In this document: positions 7,796 to 15,939 of the stretch, in pieces
Layout: every line of letters starts with the position of its first letter
Position numbering within the stretch: position 1 is the first letter of the stretch
Origin: Clostridia bacterium
GTDB taxonomy: Bacteria; Bacillota; Clostridia; Oscillospirales; SIG627
Direction of reading: 5' to 3'
Assembly: GCA_017439965.1 (NCBI GenBank)
Contig: JAFSID010000056.1
Coordinates: 1-39,802 of the forward strand
DNA length: 39,802 nt
Notes under the pieces: generated by a model
The model's database searches: none
Told to the model about the DNA's origin: nothing
The model's input: the letters and a program-made list of their open reading frames with translations, nothing else
Position numbers and translations under genes: made by a program

Positions 7796-8440
7796 ATGCG
7801 CTTTGCGAGGTCAGAGGACATAAAAACGCTTGATAAGCTTGCTTCCGAAAAGTACGGAATACCCGTAAGTGAGCTTATGGAAAACGCCGGAAGGGCAATA
7901 TACGAAGAAATTAAGTCTGCCTTCAGCAATAATAAATTTGCGGTGTTTTGCGGAAAAGGAAATAACGGCGGTGACGGGTTTGTTGTTGCAAGGCTCTTGA
8001 GTGCTGACGGTTGTGATGTTAAGGTATATCTTGCTTGTGACGAAAGTGGGATAAGTGATACCGCAAAAATTGCTTTTGATAGGCTCAAGAGCGAAAACGT
8101 TGAGATACTGAGAGTGTCGGATGAGGTTGATTCTGACGTCGTTATTATTGATGCGTTGCTGGGAATTTCAGTCTCGGGCGCACCGAGGGGCAATATAAAG
8201 CTTGCAATCGACAGAATTGCTTCAATGAGCAATACCGTTATTTCGGTTGATATTCCGAGCGGACTTTCGGCTGATGACGGAAGCGTTGTGGGAAGCGTTG
8301 TTAAAGCCGATTATACTTACACACTTGCTCTTGATAAGGTCGGGTTAAATACTGAATCCGGAAAAGCACTTTGCGGTGTCAAGAAGGTGCTTGATATCGG
8401 TATTCCGACCGAAGCGTTTGTGGAGCTTGGATTTATATAA
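7796..8440 (+). CDS. nnrE: NAD(P)H-hydrate epimerase (YjeF N-terminal domain only)
   Basis: A 214-residue cytoplasmic repair enzyme that interconverts R- and S-forms of hydrated NAD(P)H. Diagnostic motifs are LMENAGRA (28-35), CGKGNNGGDGFVVAR (the nucleotide-binding loop) and SVDIPSGLSADDG. Many bacteria fuse this domain to the ADP/ATP-dependent dehydratase (NnrD); here the protein ends after the epimerase domain and no dehydratase gene is visible nearby. AAGGAGG precedes the ATG. The MFS gene follows after 18 bases. Confidence 0.93.
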   Translation: MRFARSEDIKTLDKLASEKYGIPVSELMENAGRAIYEEIKSAFSNNKFAVFCGKGNNGGDGFVVARLLSADGCDVKVYLACDESGISDTAKIAFDRLKSENVEILRVSDEVDSDVVIIDALLGISVSGAPRGNIKLAIDRIASMSNTVISVDIPSGLSADDGSVVGSVVKADYTYTLALDKVGLNTESGKALCGVKKVLDIGIPTEAFVELGFI

Positions 8441-8458
8441 ATTTTAAGGGATTTACGG

Positions 8459-9646
8459 ATGAATAAGCTTAGAAATATTTTTATCGAAAATACGCCGTTC
8501 AAGGTGTTTCTTATATCAATTCTCATAACGGGCATATCCTACGGCTTGTACAAGGGAATGCTTGATAACTTTATGGCGGAAATTGTAGGAATGAATGAGG
8601 CGGAGAGGGGAGTGTCTGAGTTTTTCAGAGAGCTTCCAGGTGTAATGCTTGTGCTTATACTTGCGATTTTTTATATGTTTTCCGCGGAAACTATGTACAA
8701 AGCGGGAGCGGTTATAATGCTTGCAGGTATGATAATGCACGCTTCGTTTCCTGCGACCAAGGCGCTTACAACTCTTGCAATATGTACGTATGCACTCGGT
8801 GAGCATATACAAATGGGTATGAAAAATACCTTGACTATCAAATACACAAAGGGCGACAACAGTGGTACGACTCTCGGTGTGCAGAATGCAATTTCACAGA
8901 TTGGTACGTTATTCGGATACATAGTTATAATAATTGCGTTTTCATTGATATCACAAAAGCAACCGTATACAGTGTTCTTTATCTGTGCGGCGGCTCTTGC
9001 GGGACTCAGCGCGCTGTTTACCTTAAAAATCAGTGGCAGAAGTGAAACCGATGCAACCAAGCGCCGTTTCTATTTCAGTAAAAAATACACGAAATACTAT
9101 ATGCTTGAGATGTTTTACGGAGCGAGAAAGCAGGTATTTTTGACATTTGGACCTTACGTACTTATTATGATGTATGAGGCAAGCACCGCGGTTATCAGCC
9201 TGCTGTTTGCCATTTCGGCAATTGCCTGCTTTTTCGCATCTCCTGTTGTTGGCAAAATCATTGACCGTCTCGGATATAAAACAGTTATGGTTGCCGATAC
9301 GCTTATACTCGTAATCGTATGCTTCTTTTACGGGTTTTCGCACCATATTTTCCCCGAACGAATTGCTTTCATAGTTTGTTGCGTTAACTATGTTCTTGAT
9401 GCTGTAATTTCACTTAGCTCAATGGCTTCCAACGTATACGTGAAGGATCTTGCTGAAAGCTCCGAGGAGGTCAAAGCAACGATTTCGACTGGCGTTTCAA
9501 TCAATCATATAATCACCGTGTTTATCGCGCTTTTCGGAGGTTGGGTATGGCAGGCGCTCGGTATTGAGCTTTTGTTTATTCTTTCGGCAATTCTCGGACT
9601 CTTGAACAGCGCTTATGCGGCGACGATAAAAGTAACAAAACGCTGA
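8459..9646 (+). CDS. Major facilitator superfamily transporter
   Basis: A 395-residue integral membrane protein with about 12 hydrophobic segments and a basic central loop (residues about 190-215, including SGRSETDATKRRFYFSKKYTKYY) dividing two six-helix halves. A loop motif VGKIIDRLGYKT matches the MFS signature G-x-x-x-D-R-x-G in the second half. The substrate cannot be inferred: the neighbour nnrE is a general repair gene. It probably shares the nnrE promoter. Confidence 0.82.
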   Translation: MNKLRNIFIENTPFKVFLISILITGISYGLYKGMLDNFMAEIVGMNEAERGVSEFFRELPGVMLVLILAIFYMFSAETMYKAGAVIMLAGMIMHASFPATKALTTLAICTYALGEHIQMGMKNTLTIKYTKGDNSGTTLGVQNAISQIGTLFGYIVIIIAFSLISQKQPYTVFFICAAALAGLSALFTLKISGRSETDATKRRFYFSKKYTKYYMLEMFYGARKQVFLTFGPYVLIMMYEASTAVISLLFAISAIACFFASPVVGKIIDRLGYKTVMVADTLILVIVCFFYGFSHHIFPERIAFIVCCVNYVLDAVISLSSMASNVYVKDLAESSEEVKATISTGVSINHIITVFIALFGGWVWQALGIELLFILSAILGLLNSAYAATIKVTKR

Positions 9647-9654
9647 TTCTTGTG

Positions 9655-9682
9655 TTGACTTTTTAAATATGTGTGATATAAT
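9655..9682 (+). promoter_or_regulatory. Promoter of the family 2 glycosyltransferase
   Basis: -35 TTGACT (9655-9660), 16-base spacer, -10 TATAAT (9677-9682). One of three promoters in the window that begin GTTGACTTTT. Confidence 0.75.
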
Positions 9683-9728
9683 ACTGTTTTAGTAAAATTA
9701 AGTTAATAATTAATTGAGTAGGTGCATT

Positions 9729-10646
9729 ATGAGTAAATTGGTTTCAGTAATTATTCCAACCTATAAGCGTCCCGAGGCCCTTACGCGATCCGTTGACAGC
9801 GTGCTTGCGCAGACCCATAAAAACATTGAGGTCGTAGTTGTTGACGATAACGGTATCGGAACGGAATACGGATTAAAGACTGCTGAGGTTATGAGCCGTT
9901 ATGCCAACGACGGCCGAGTAAAGTACGTTCAGCACGAAAAGAATATAAACGGCTCTGCGGCGAGGAATACGGGCATCAGGGCGAGCAAGGGCGAATATAT
10001 AATGTTCCTTGACGATGATGATGAATTTTTGCCCGTTAAAGCCGAATCCCAGCTCGAAAGACTTGAAGGTCTTGACGAAACCTGGGGTGCTTGTTATTCC
10101 GATTACGTCAGAGTTTCTCCCGATGGAAGCAAGCTTGTTTCTCGTTGCAAGGAAACGGCGGAGGGAGATATGCTCTTCCACGAATTAAGCCGAAATTTCT
10201 TTATAGCGGCAGGCTCTAATCTTATGGTCAGAAGAAGTGTAATTGACGACCTTGGAGGCTTCAACGAAAGCTTTGTCAGAAATCAGGATATCAGCTTTCT
10301 TGTAAAGATATTGAAAAAATATAAAATAGCACGCGCTGACAAGGTAGGCTTGCGTGTTCACGTTCATCCGAGAAACACACACAAGGAAACGTTTGAGCAG
10401 ATTACCGCAAGATTTATCGAAAGCTTTAAGGATGACATAAATGCATTACCTCCCGAAAAGCAAAAGGATTTTTACAGAATGATAAACCTTCAGCGCTTCA
10501 GGTCGTTTTTTGGTAAAAGCAGTACCCGCGGGGAAGCAATAAAGCTTATAAAGAACAAAGACGTCAAGATTTTTGACGCAATACGCTATTTCTTTCATCT
10601 CGCATACAGAAAAATTTTTAAGGTTAGCTGTGGCTTCAAGCTTTAA
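9729..10646 (+). CDS. Family 2 glycosyltransferase
   Basis: A 305-residue GT-A fold enzyme that transfers a sugar from an NDP-sugar donor. The N-terminus VSVIIPTYKRPEALTRSVDSVLAQ is classic GT2, VVVVDDNG follows, and the metal-binding DxD region is FLDDDDEFLP. The C-terminal ~80 residues are basic and helical and may contact the membrane or an acceptor lipid. I use the ATG at 9729; an upstream in-frame TTG at 9714 adds five residues without support. It has its own promoter and terminator, but lies next to the UDP-uronate operon. Probable role: surface polysaccharide synthesis. Confidence 0.9.
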   Translation: MSKLVSVIIPTYKRPEALTRSVDSVLAQTHKNIEVVVVDDNGIGTEYGLKTAEVMSRYANDGRVKYVQHEKNINGSAARNTGIRASKGEYIMFLDDDDEFLPVKAESQLERLEGLDETWGACYSDYVRVSPDGSKLVSRCKETAEGDMLFHELSRNFFIAAGSNLMVRRSVIDDLGGFNESFVRNQDISFLVKILKKYKIARADKVGLRVHVHPRNTHKETFEQITARFIESFKDDINALPPEKQKDFYRMINLQRFRSFFGKSSTRGEAIKLIKNKDVKIFDAIRYFFHLAYRKIFKVSCGFKL

Positions 10647-10650
10647 ACAA

Positions 10651-10684
10651 AAATCCGCTCACAAATTGCTGAGCGGATTTTTTG
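10651..10684 (+). terminator. Rho-independent terminator
   Basis: Stem AAATCCGCTCA with TGAGCGGATTT (10651-10661 and 10670-10680), 8-base loop, then a run of T residues. It follows the GT2 gene. Confidence 0.9.
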
Positions 10685-10728
10685 CGTTAATAATTTGTAT
10701 ACAATTTTATTTTATCAAGCTGTGTCGG

Positions 10729-10757
10729 TTGACTTTTGTATTAATGTATGTTAAAAT
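10729..10757 (+). promoter_or_regulatory. Promoter of the GT4/uronate-sugar operon
   Basis: -35 TTGACT (10729-10734), 17-base spacer, -10 TAAAAT (10752-10757) with TGT extended -10. Very similar to the promoter at 23841-23869. Confidence 0.75.
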
Positions 10758-10820
10758 ATAAACAATTGTGCATATGTATTTGTGCAAAAAATAAAGGTGA
10801 AAAGTTTTTTTGGAGGAATT

Positions 10821-11927
10821 ATGAGAATAATAGTAGTATCACCAAAAAATAAGTCCGTATTTAATTTTCGCGGTGACCTTATAAAAGATATGATTGCCCG
10901 TGGGCATGAGGTAATCGTAACAGGTCCCAATCAGGATTACGTACAGGATATTATGGATTTGGGGGTTAGCGAATTTGTGGAGGTATCCTTGGTAAAGGAT
11001 AACGTTAACGCCTTTGGAGATTTGACCTATTATAAGAAGCTAAAACAGGTTTTCAAGGAGAAGAAGCCCGACCTTGTTTTCACTTATACCATCAAGCCCA
11101 ACATTTACGGATGCTTGGCGGCAAAAAGTGCTAAGGTGCCGAACATTTATGCTATGCTTACGGGACTCGGTCGCGTATATGCATCCGACAGTCTCAAGGT
11201 AAAGGCTGTTCGTTTCGTTGTAAAAATGCTTTATAAGAGAGCGTTAAAGGCTTGTGAAAAGGTAATCTTCCAGAACAGAGACGATATAAAGGATTTTGTC
11301 AGCCAGAATTATCTGCCTTTGGAAAAGTGTGTTCAGGTCAACGGCTCAGGCGTCAACATGGACAGATTTTTCAGAACAGAGCTTCCCGAAGAGCCTATAT
11401 TCATTATGGTAAGCAGAATAATCAGAGAAAAGGGTATATTTGAGTTCTGTGAGGCTGCAAGAAAGGTTAAGAAGCAGCATCCTGAAGCAAGGTTTATTTT
11501 GCTTGGCGGATTTGATTCATCCATCGGTGCAATCACGCCCGAGGAAATTCAAGGCTATATTGACGATGGCTCGATCGAGCATCCGGGAGAGGTTAAGGAT
11601 CCCGTTTCCTTCTTCCAGAGTGCTTCAGTGTTCGTTTTGCCGTCGTATTACCGTGAGGGTATCCCGAGAACAGTTCTTGAGGCTATGTCCTGCGGAAGAG
11701 GTATAATTACAACCGATTGGCCCGGTTGCCGTGAACCCATTGAAAGCGGTGTTAACGGCTTCCTGATTCCGCCCAAGGATGCAGACGCTCTTGCAGAGAA
11801 AATGACGGTGCTCATTGAGGATAGCGAGCTGTTAAAGAGTATGGCTGATGCGGCTTATAACACCTGTAAGGAGCGTTATGAGGTTGGCAAGGTTAACGAC
11901 ACGATGAGAGAAGCACTTAAGTATTAA
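10821..11927 (+). CDS. Family 4 glycosyltransferase (PglA-like)
   Basis: A 368-residue GT-B fold retaining glycosyltransferase. N-terminal domain: MRIIVVSPKNKSVFNFRGDLIKDMIARGHEV; C-terminal donor domain: MVSRIIREKGIFEF and EGIPRTVLEAMSCGRGIITTDWPGCREPI, which contains the E-x7-E type donor motif. The overall pattern (FTYTIKPNIYG, LTGLG) resembles the PglA/CapM group that works on undecaprenyl-linked sugars. The ATG at 10821 follows GGAGG; an earlier GTG/TTG extension to 10782 is rejected. First gene of an operon whose later genes make a UDP-uronic acid, so its donor may be UDP-GalA or UDP-GlcA (inference). Confidence 0.88.
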   Translation: MRIIVVSPKNKSVFNFRGDLIKDMIARGHEVIVTGPNQDYVQDIMDLGVSEFVEVSLVKDNVNAFGDLTYYKKLKQVFKEKKPDLVFTYTIKPNIYGCLAAKSAKVPNIYAMLTGLGRVYASDSLKVKAVRFVVKMLYKRALKACEKVIFQNRDDIKDFVSQNYLPLEKCVQVNGSGVNMDRFFRTELPEEPIFIMVSRIIREKGIFEFCEAARKVKKQHPEARFILLGGFDSSIGAITPEEIQGYIDDGSIEHPGEVKDPVSFFQSASVFVLPSYYREGIPRTVLEAMSCGRGIITTDWPGCREPIESGVNGFLIPPKDADALAEKMTVLIEDSELLKSMADAAYNTCKERYEVGKVNDTMREALKY

Positions 11928-11958
11928 ATTATACTGTAAGTACCTTAAAGGAGTGCTA

Positions 11959-13137
11959 ATGGTTAGTTGTAACGAAGTTTTTTATAATACCTATAAAAGA
12001 GAGCCTGACGGCATAGCCTTTTGTCCGTACAGAATTTGCCCGATTGGTGCACATTCCGACCACCAGCTTGGTAAAATCACGGGAATGGCAATCAATGCAG
12101 GAGTAAGAATTGCGTTCGGCGCTAAGCAAAACGGTGTTGTAGAGCTGTCCTCCTTGCAGTTTGACAAAAGAGGACAGTGGCACGTTTCAAGCGTACCCGA
12201 TGCCAAGCAAAACGATTGGGCCGACTATTTGCGCGGAGCAACTCTTGCTTTGAATGAGAAGCATACTCTTCGAATAGGTATGGTAGGCGTTGTTGAGGGA
12301 AGCTTGCCGATAGGAGGCTTGTCCTCCTCGGCGGCTGTTATAATTGCTTTTCTTAAGGCTTTGTGTACCGTTAACGGTATATCGTTGTCCGAGCGTGAAA
12401 TTATTCAAATTGCTTTAAACGCCGAAAACAAATACGTTGGAGTATCCTGCGGAAAGCTTGATCAATCCTGCGAGGTCTATTCGCGTAAAAATCATCTTTT
12501 GTATATGGACATGAAGGATGATTCATACGAGCTTATAAAAACTCCGGATACTATGAAGCCTTATAAAATTGCAATTGTTTTTTCAGGAGTTGAAAGAACG
12601 CTGGTCGGCTCCGCCTTCAATATGAGAGTCGATGAGTGTAAATCAGCCGCTTATGCATTGAAGGCGTATGCAGGAATTGAGTACGGTAAATTTAATGAAT
12701 CCTATCTCAGAGACGTTCCGAGAGAGGTGTTTGAGCAGTATAAGGAACGCTTGCCTGAGACCTGGAGATTGAGAGCTGAGCACTGGTACAACGAATATGA
12801 CAGAGTGCTTTTAGGTGTAGAAGCGTGGAAAAACGGTGACATTGAAGAGTTTGGCAGACTTTCCTTTGAAAGCGGAAGCTCTTCTATACGCTATTGGCAA
12901 ACCGGCTCTCCTGAATTAATTTCGCTTTATGAAATTATGACTCAAACTGACGGAATTTACGGAGGACGTTTTTCGGGCGCGGGCTTCAAGGGCTGTTGTA
13001 TGGCGCTTGTAGACCCAAGCTTTGAGGAGAGCATCCGTAGCCGTATTGCCAATGAATATCTCAAGAAATTCCCGGAGCTTAAGAATTCTTTTTCTCTTCA
13101 TTTTTGCGAAAGCGCTGACGGTGTATCAATAAATTAA
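11959..13137 (+). CDS. GHMP kinase, galacturonokinase-like
   Basis: A 392-residue GHMP sugar kinase. The sugar-binding motif is YRICPIGAHSDHQ (near residues 24-36), not the GEHTDYN of galactokinase; GGLSSSAA is the ATP loop and GGRFSGAGFKGCC the C-terminal motif. By memory these, plus RAEHWYNE...GVEAWKNGDIEEFG, match plant galacturonic acid kinase (GalAK) closely, so the product is best described as D-galacturonate 1-kinase-like. ATG at 11959 follows AAGGAG by seven bases; the upstream GTG at 11953 overlaps that site. A nucleotidyltransferase and a UDP-uronate epimerase follow. Automatic annotation would probably say galactokinase. Confidence 0.82.
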   Translation: MVSCNEVFYNTYKREPDGIAFCPYRICPIGAHSDHQLGKITGMAINAGVRIAFGAKQNGVVELSSLQFDKRGQWHVSSVPDAKQNDWADYLRGATLALNEKHTLRIGMVGVVEGSLPIGGLSSSAAVIIAFLKALCTVNGISLSEREIIQIALNAENKYVGVSCGKLDQSCEVYSRKNHLLYMDMKDDSYELIKTPDTMKPYKIAIVFSGVERTLVGSAFNMRVDECKSAAYALKAYAGIEYGKFNESYLRDVPREVFEQYKERLPETWRLRAEHWYNEYDRVLLGVEAWKNGDIEEFGRLSFESGSSSIRYWQTGSPELISLYEIMTQTDGIYGGRFSGAGFKGCCMALVDPSFEESIRSRIANEYLKKFPELKNSFSLHFCESADGVSIN

Positions 13138-13158
13138 ACGATTATAAGGAATGAAAAT

Positions 13159-13893
13159 ATGAAATGCATTATTCTTGCCGCAGGATATGCGACTCGTTTA
13201 TATCCTCTCACCGAGAATTTTCCCAAGCCGTTGCTTGCGGTAGGAGATAAAACAATTCTCGATTGGCTTGTTGACGATATTGATTCGTCGAACGCAGTAG
13301 ATGAATACGTTGTGATTTCAAATCACAAATATGCAAACCATTTCATTAAATGGGCTGATACCAAAAAACAGAAAATCACCGTTGTTGACGACGGTACGGA
13401 TACCAATGAAACAAGACTTGGTGCGGTTAAGGATATTCAGTTTGCCATTGACAAGCTCGGCTTGGACGATGACGCACTTGTAATCGCAGGTGATAACGTT
13501 CTTGATTTCAGTCTGGTTAAATTTGTCGAATACTCTGTTCATAAGTCGTCTTCGTGTGTTATGAGGTACTATGAGGCTAATACTCAAAGGCTGTCAAAGA
13601 GCGGTGTTGTCGAAATCGACACAAACGATAAGATTATCGGTATGGAAGAAAAGCCGTCTGTACCCAAGTCAAGCTGGTGCTGTCCGCCTTTTTATTATTA
13701 CACAAGGTCGGATTTAAAGCTTGTAAAGAAAGGCATTGAGTCGGGCTGCGGAACCGATGCTCCCGGTAGCTTTGTTGCTTGGCTGTCTTCACAGACTGAC
13801 GTTTATGCTATGGAAATGCCCGGTAAGAGATACGATATCGGTGATATAAACAGCTACGAGGCTGTGAAGAAGGAGTATAAGGGCATATGCTGA
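13159..13893 (+). CDS. RmlA-type sugar-1-phosphate nucleotidyltransferase
   Basis: A 244-residue enzyme, the minimal length for this fold. LAAGYATRLYPLTENFPKPLL (6-26) is the nucleotide-binding and pyrophosphorylase signature; AGDNVLDFSL supplies the catalytic metal aspartate; GMEEKPSVPKS is the sugar-binding loop. It makes an NDP-sugar plus pyrophosphate. Family members use glucose-1-P or related sugars; from its place between a uronate kinase and a UDP-uronate epimerase I infer galacturonate-1-P plus UTP. Its last 7 bases overlap the next gene. Confidence 0.85.
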   Translation: MKCIILAAGYATRLYPLTENFPKPLLAVGDKTILDWLVDDIDSSNAVDEYVVISNHKYANHFIKWADTKKQKITVVDDGTDTNETRLGAVKDIQFAIDKLGLDDDALVIAGDNVLDFSLVKFVEYSVHKSSSCVMRYYEANTQRLSKSGVVEIDTNDKIIGMEEKPSVPKSSWCCPPFYYYTRSDLKLVKKGIESGCGTDAPGSFVAWLSSQTDVYAMEMPGKRYDIGDINSYEAVKKEYKGIC

Positions 13894-14957
13894 CGCCTAA
13901 TTTATCTCTGCAAAACGGTTGTATATTAGTTACAGGTGCGGCAGGCTTTATCGGTTCTGAGCTTGTTCGTGAGCTGTTTCGTTCATTTTATCCCATCCAT
14001 ATAGTCGGGCTTGATAATATGAACGATTATTACGACGTTTCAATTAAGGAATACAGACTTTCTGAGATAGAAAAAACAGTTAAGGACTATCCTGAGTCTT
14101 GCTGGGAGTTTATTAAGGGAAATATAGCTGACAAGTCACTCGTCGAAAGGGTGTTTTCCGAGCGTAGCTTTACGGCGGTCGTTAATCTTGCGGCTCAGGC
14201 AGGTGTCAGGTATTCTATAACCAATCCAGATGCCTATATTGAAAGTAATATAGTTGGTTTTTACAATATTTTGGAGGCTTGCAGACATCATACCGTTGGA
14301 CACCTTGTTTACGCGTCCTCTTCGTCTGTATATGGCTCTAACGAGAAGATACCGTATTCAACCGACGATAAGGTTGACAACCCCGTGTCTCTGTACGCCG
14401 CAACCAAAAAGAGTAATGAGCTTATGGCTCACGCATACTCAAAGCTATATAATATATCGACGACGGGGCTACGATTTTTTACCGTTTACGGTCCTGCAGG
14501 CCGTCCTGATATGGCTTATTTTTCTTTTACAAAAAGGCTTGTAAAAGGTGAAACGATAGAAATATTCAATTACGGTAACTGTCAGCGAGATTTTACCTAC
14601 GTGAAGGATATCGTTGAGGGCATTAAGAGGATAATTATTTGTGCTCCCGAAGTCAATAACGGTGCGGACGGTCTTCCAATTCCTCCGTACAGAATTTATA
14701 ATATCGGCAACAATCATCCTGAAAATCTTCTTGATTTTGTTACCATTCTCCAAGAGGAATTAATTCGCGCCAAGGTACTGCCTTCAAACTATGACTTTGA
14801 AAGTCACAAAAAATTAGTACCTATGCAGCCCGGTGACGTGCCGATTACTTATGCAGACACTTCAGCGCTTGAGCGTGATTTTGGTTTTAAGCCTCAAACG
14901 GACTTGAGAGACGGCTTGCGTAATTTTGCTGAATGGTATTATGAGTTTTATTGCTGA
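13887..14957 (+). CDS. NAD-dependent epimerase, UDP-glucuronate 4-epimerase type
   Basis: A 356-residue extended short-chain dehydrogenase. GxxGxxG is in VTGAAGFIGSELV (15-27); the catalytic YxxxK is in LYAATKKSNE; the serine motif is YASSSSVYG. DNMNDYYDVSIKEYRL and NLAAQAGVRYSITNPDAYIESN are typical of UDP-GlcA 4-epimerases (GAE/WbnF group), which interconvert UDP-GlcA and UDP-GalA. The start overlaps the nucleotidyltransferase stop (ATGCTGA), indicating translational coupling. Its product or substrate would be the UDP-GalA made by the two preceding enzymes. Confidence 0.87.
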   Translation: MLTPNLSLQNGCILVTGAAGFIGSELVRELFRSFYPIHIVGLDNMNDYYDVSIKEYRLSEIEKTVKDYPESCWEFIKGNIADKSLVERVFSERSFTAVVNLAAQAGVRYSITNPDAYIESNIVGFYNILEACRHHTVGHLVYASSSSVYGSNEKIPYSTDDKVDNPVSLYAATKKSNELMAHAYSKLYNISTTGLRFFTVYGPAGRPDMAYFSFTKRLVKGETIEIFNYGNCQRDFTYVKDIVEGIKRIIICAPEVNNGADGLPIPPYRIYNIGNNHPENLLDFVTILQEELIRAKVLPSNYDFESHKKLVPMQPGDVPITYADTSALERDFGFKPQTDLRDGLRNFAEWYYEFYC

Positions 14958-15013
14958 ATAAATACATATAAGGATACGATTATTATTCATCGTTTACACA
15001 TTTAAGGATTACT

Positions 15014-15787
15014 ATGAATTACAATTATCATACACATACTTGGCGTTGCTTACACGCATCCGGGACAATGGAGGAATACGTAATACGCGCCGTTGAAAAC
15101 GGAATACGGTATATGGGCTTTAGTGACCACGTGCCGTTTCGCTGTGCCGACGGATTTGAAGCAATCGGCACGCGCGTACCGATTGCTCAAGTTTACGATT
15201 ACGTAAACGATGCCAAGCTTTTAAGAGAAAAGTATAAGGATGAAATTGAGATAAGCGTTGGCTTTGAAATGGAGTTTTACAGCAACGAGTTTGATTCAAT
15301 GCTATCCGACGTTAAAAAATGGGGCGCTGAATATCTCATACTCGGTCAGCATTTTTATGAGCCTGAGCATCCAAGCGGTGTACATATGAGCAAGCCCTTT
15401 GACAGCGCACAGGTGCTTAATACTTATGCAGATTCACTTGTCTCAGGAGTAAAAACTGGTGTTTTTACATACGTTGCTCATCCTGATATGGTTAATTTCA
15501 TCGGTGATGAATCGACCTACTGCGAAATTATGCGTAAGGTATGCATTGCATCAAAGGAGACGGGTATACCGCTTGAAATGAATTTCTACGGCATACGCGA
15601 CAACAGAAATTATCCCAACAGAGCTTTTTGGAAAACGGTAGGAGAGGTTGGCTCACCCGTAACCTTCGGATTTGACGCTCACACCGTAGAAAGCGCTTTT
15701 GACGGTGAGTCATATCACAAGGCAATTAAGCTTGTAGACGAATATAAGCTCAATTACATTGGCAAGCCTCAACTTATATTTTTATAA
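15014..15787 (+). CDS. PHP-domain phosphatase, histidinol-phosphatase (HisK) family
   Basis: A 257-residue PHP metal hydrolase. Metal ligands are visible in order: HTHT near residues 6-9, GFSDH near 35-39, GFEMEF, GQH, VAHPDM and GFDAHT. The length and layout match HisK-type histidinol-phosphatases, but no other histidine gene is present, so in this operon it could act on another phosphoester such as a sugar phosphate. It follows the epimerase by 56 bases, with AAGGA before the ATG and a terminator just after. Confidence 0.85.
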   Translation: MNYNYHTHTWRCLHASGTMEEYVIRAVENGIRYMGFSDHVPFRCADGFEAIGTRVPIAQVYDYVNDAKLLREKYKDEIEISVGFEMEFYSNEFDSMLSDVKKWGAEYLILGQHFYEPEHPSGVHMSKPFDSAQVLNTYADSLVSGVKTGVFTYVAHPDMVNFIGDESTYCEIMRKVCIASKETGIPLEMNFYGIRDNRNYPNRAFWKTVGEVGSPVTFGFDAHTVESAFDGESYHKAIKLVDEYKLNYIGKPQLIFL

Positions 15788-15812
15788 TCTTATTTTATAA
15801 TAAATTATTTTA

Positions 15813-15863
15813 AAGGCAGTGGCAAAGCGTTTGACAAATCGTTTTGTTACCGCCTTGTTTTTT
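15813..15863 (+). terminator. Rho-independent terminator
   Basis: Long imperfect hairpin (arms 15813-15829 and 15840-15856, with three G-U pairs and one mismatch) followed by GTTTTTT. It closes the GT4-to-PHP operon. Confidence 0.75.
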
Positions 15864-15883
15864 GGGTAAACTAAAAACATTTC

Positions 15884-15912
15884 TTGACAAAAAATCTTAA
15901 ATGAATTATACT
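15884..15912 (+). promoter_or_regulatory. Promoter of the AKR-like/VanY/DUF853 operon
   Basis: Consensus -35 TTGACA (15884-15889), 17-base spacer, -10 TATACT (15907-15912). Because the -10 lies inside the longest possible reading frame (from 15901), the true start of the next gene must be downstream. Confidence 0.85.
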
Positions 15913-15939
15913 TTCATAAAAGAGTTATCGGAGGCTTGT

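Noticed and set aside
11959-13137. Calling the GHMP kinase galactokinase (galK)
   Set aside because: The sugar-binding motif is GAHSDHQ, not GEHTDYN, and the neighbours are uronate-sugar enzymes without galT or galE-type Leloir context.
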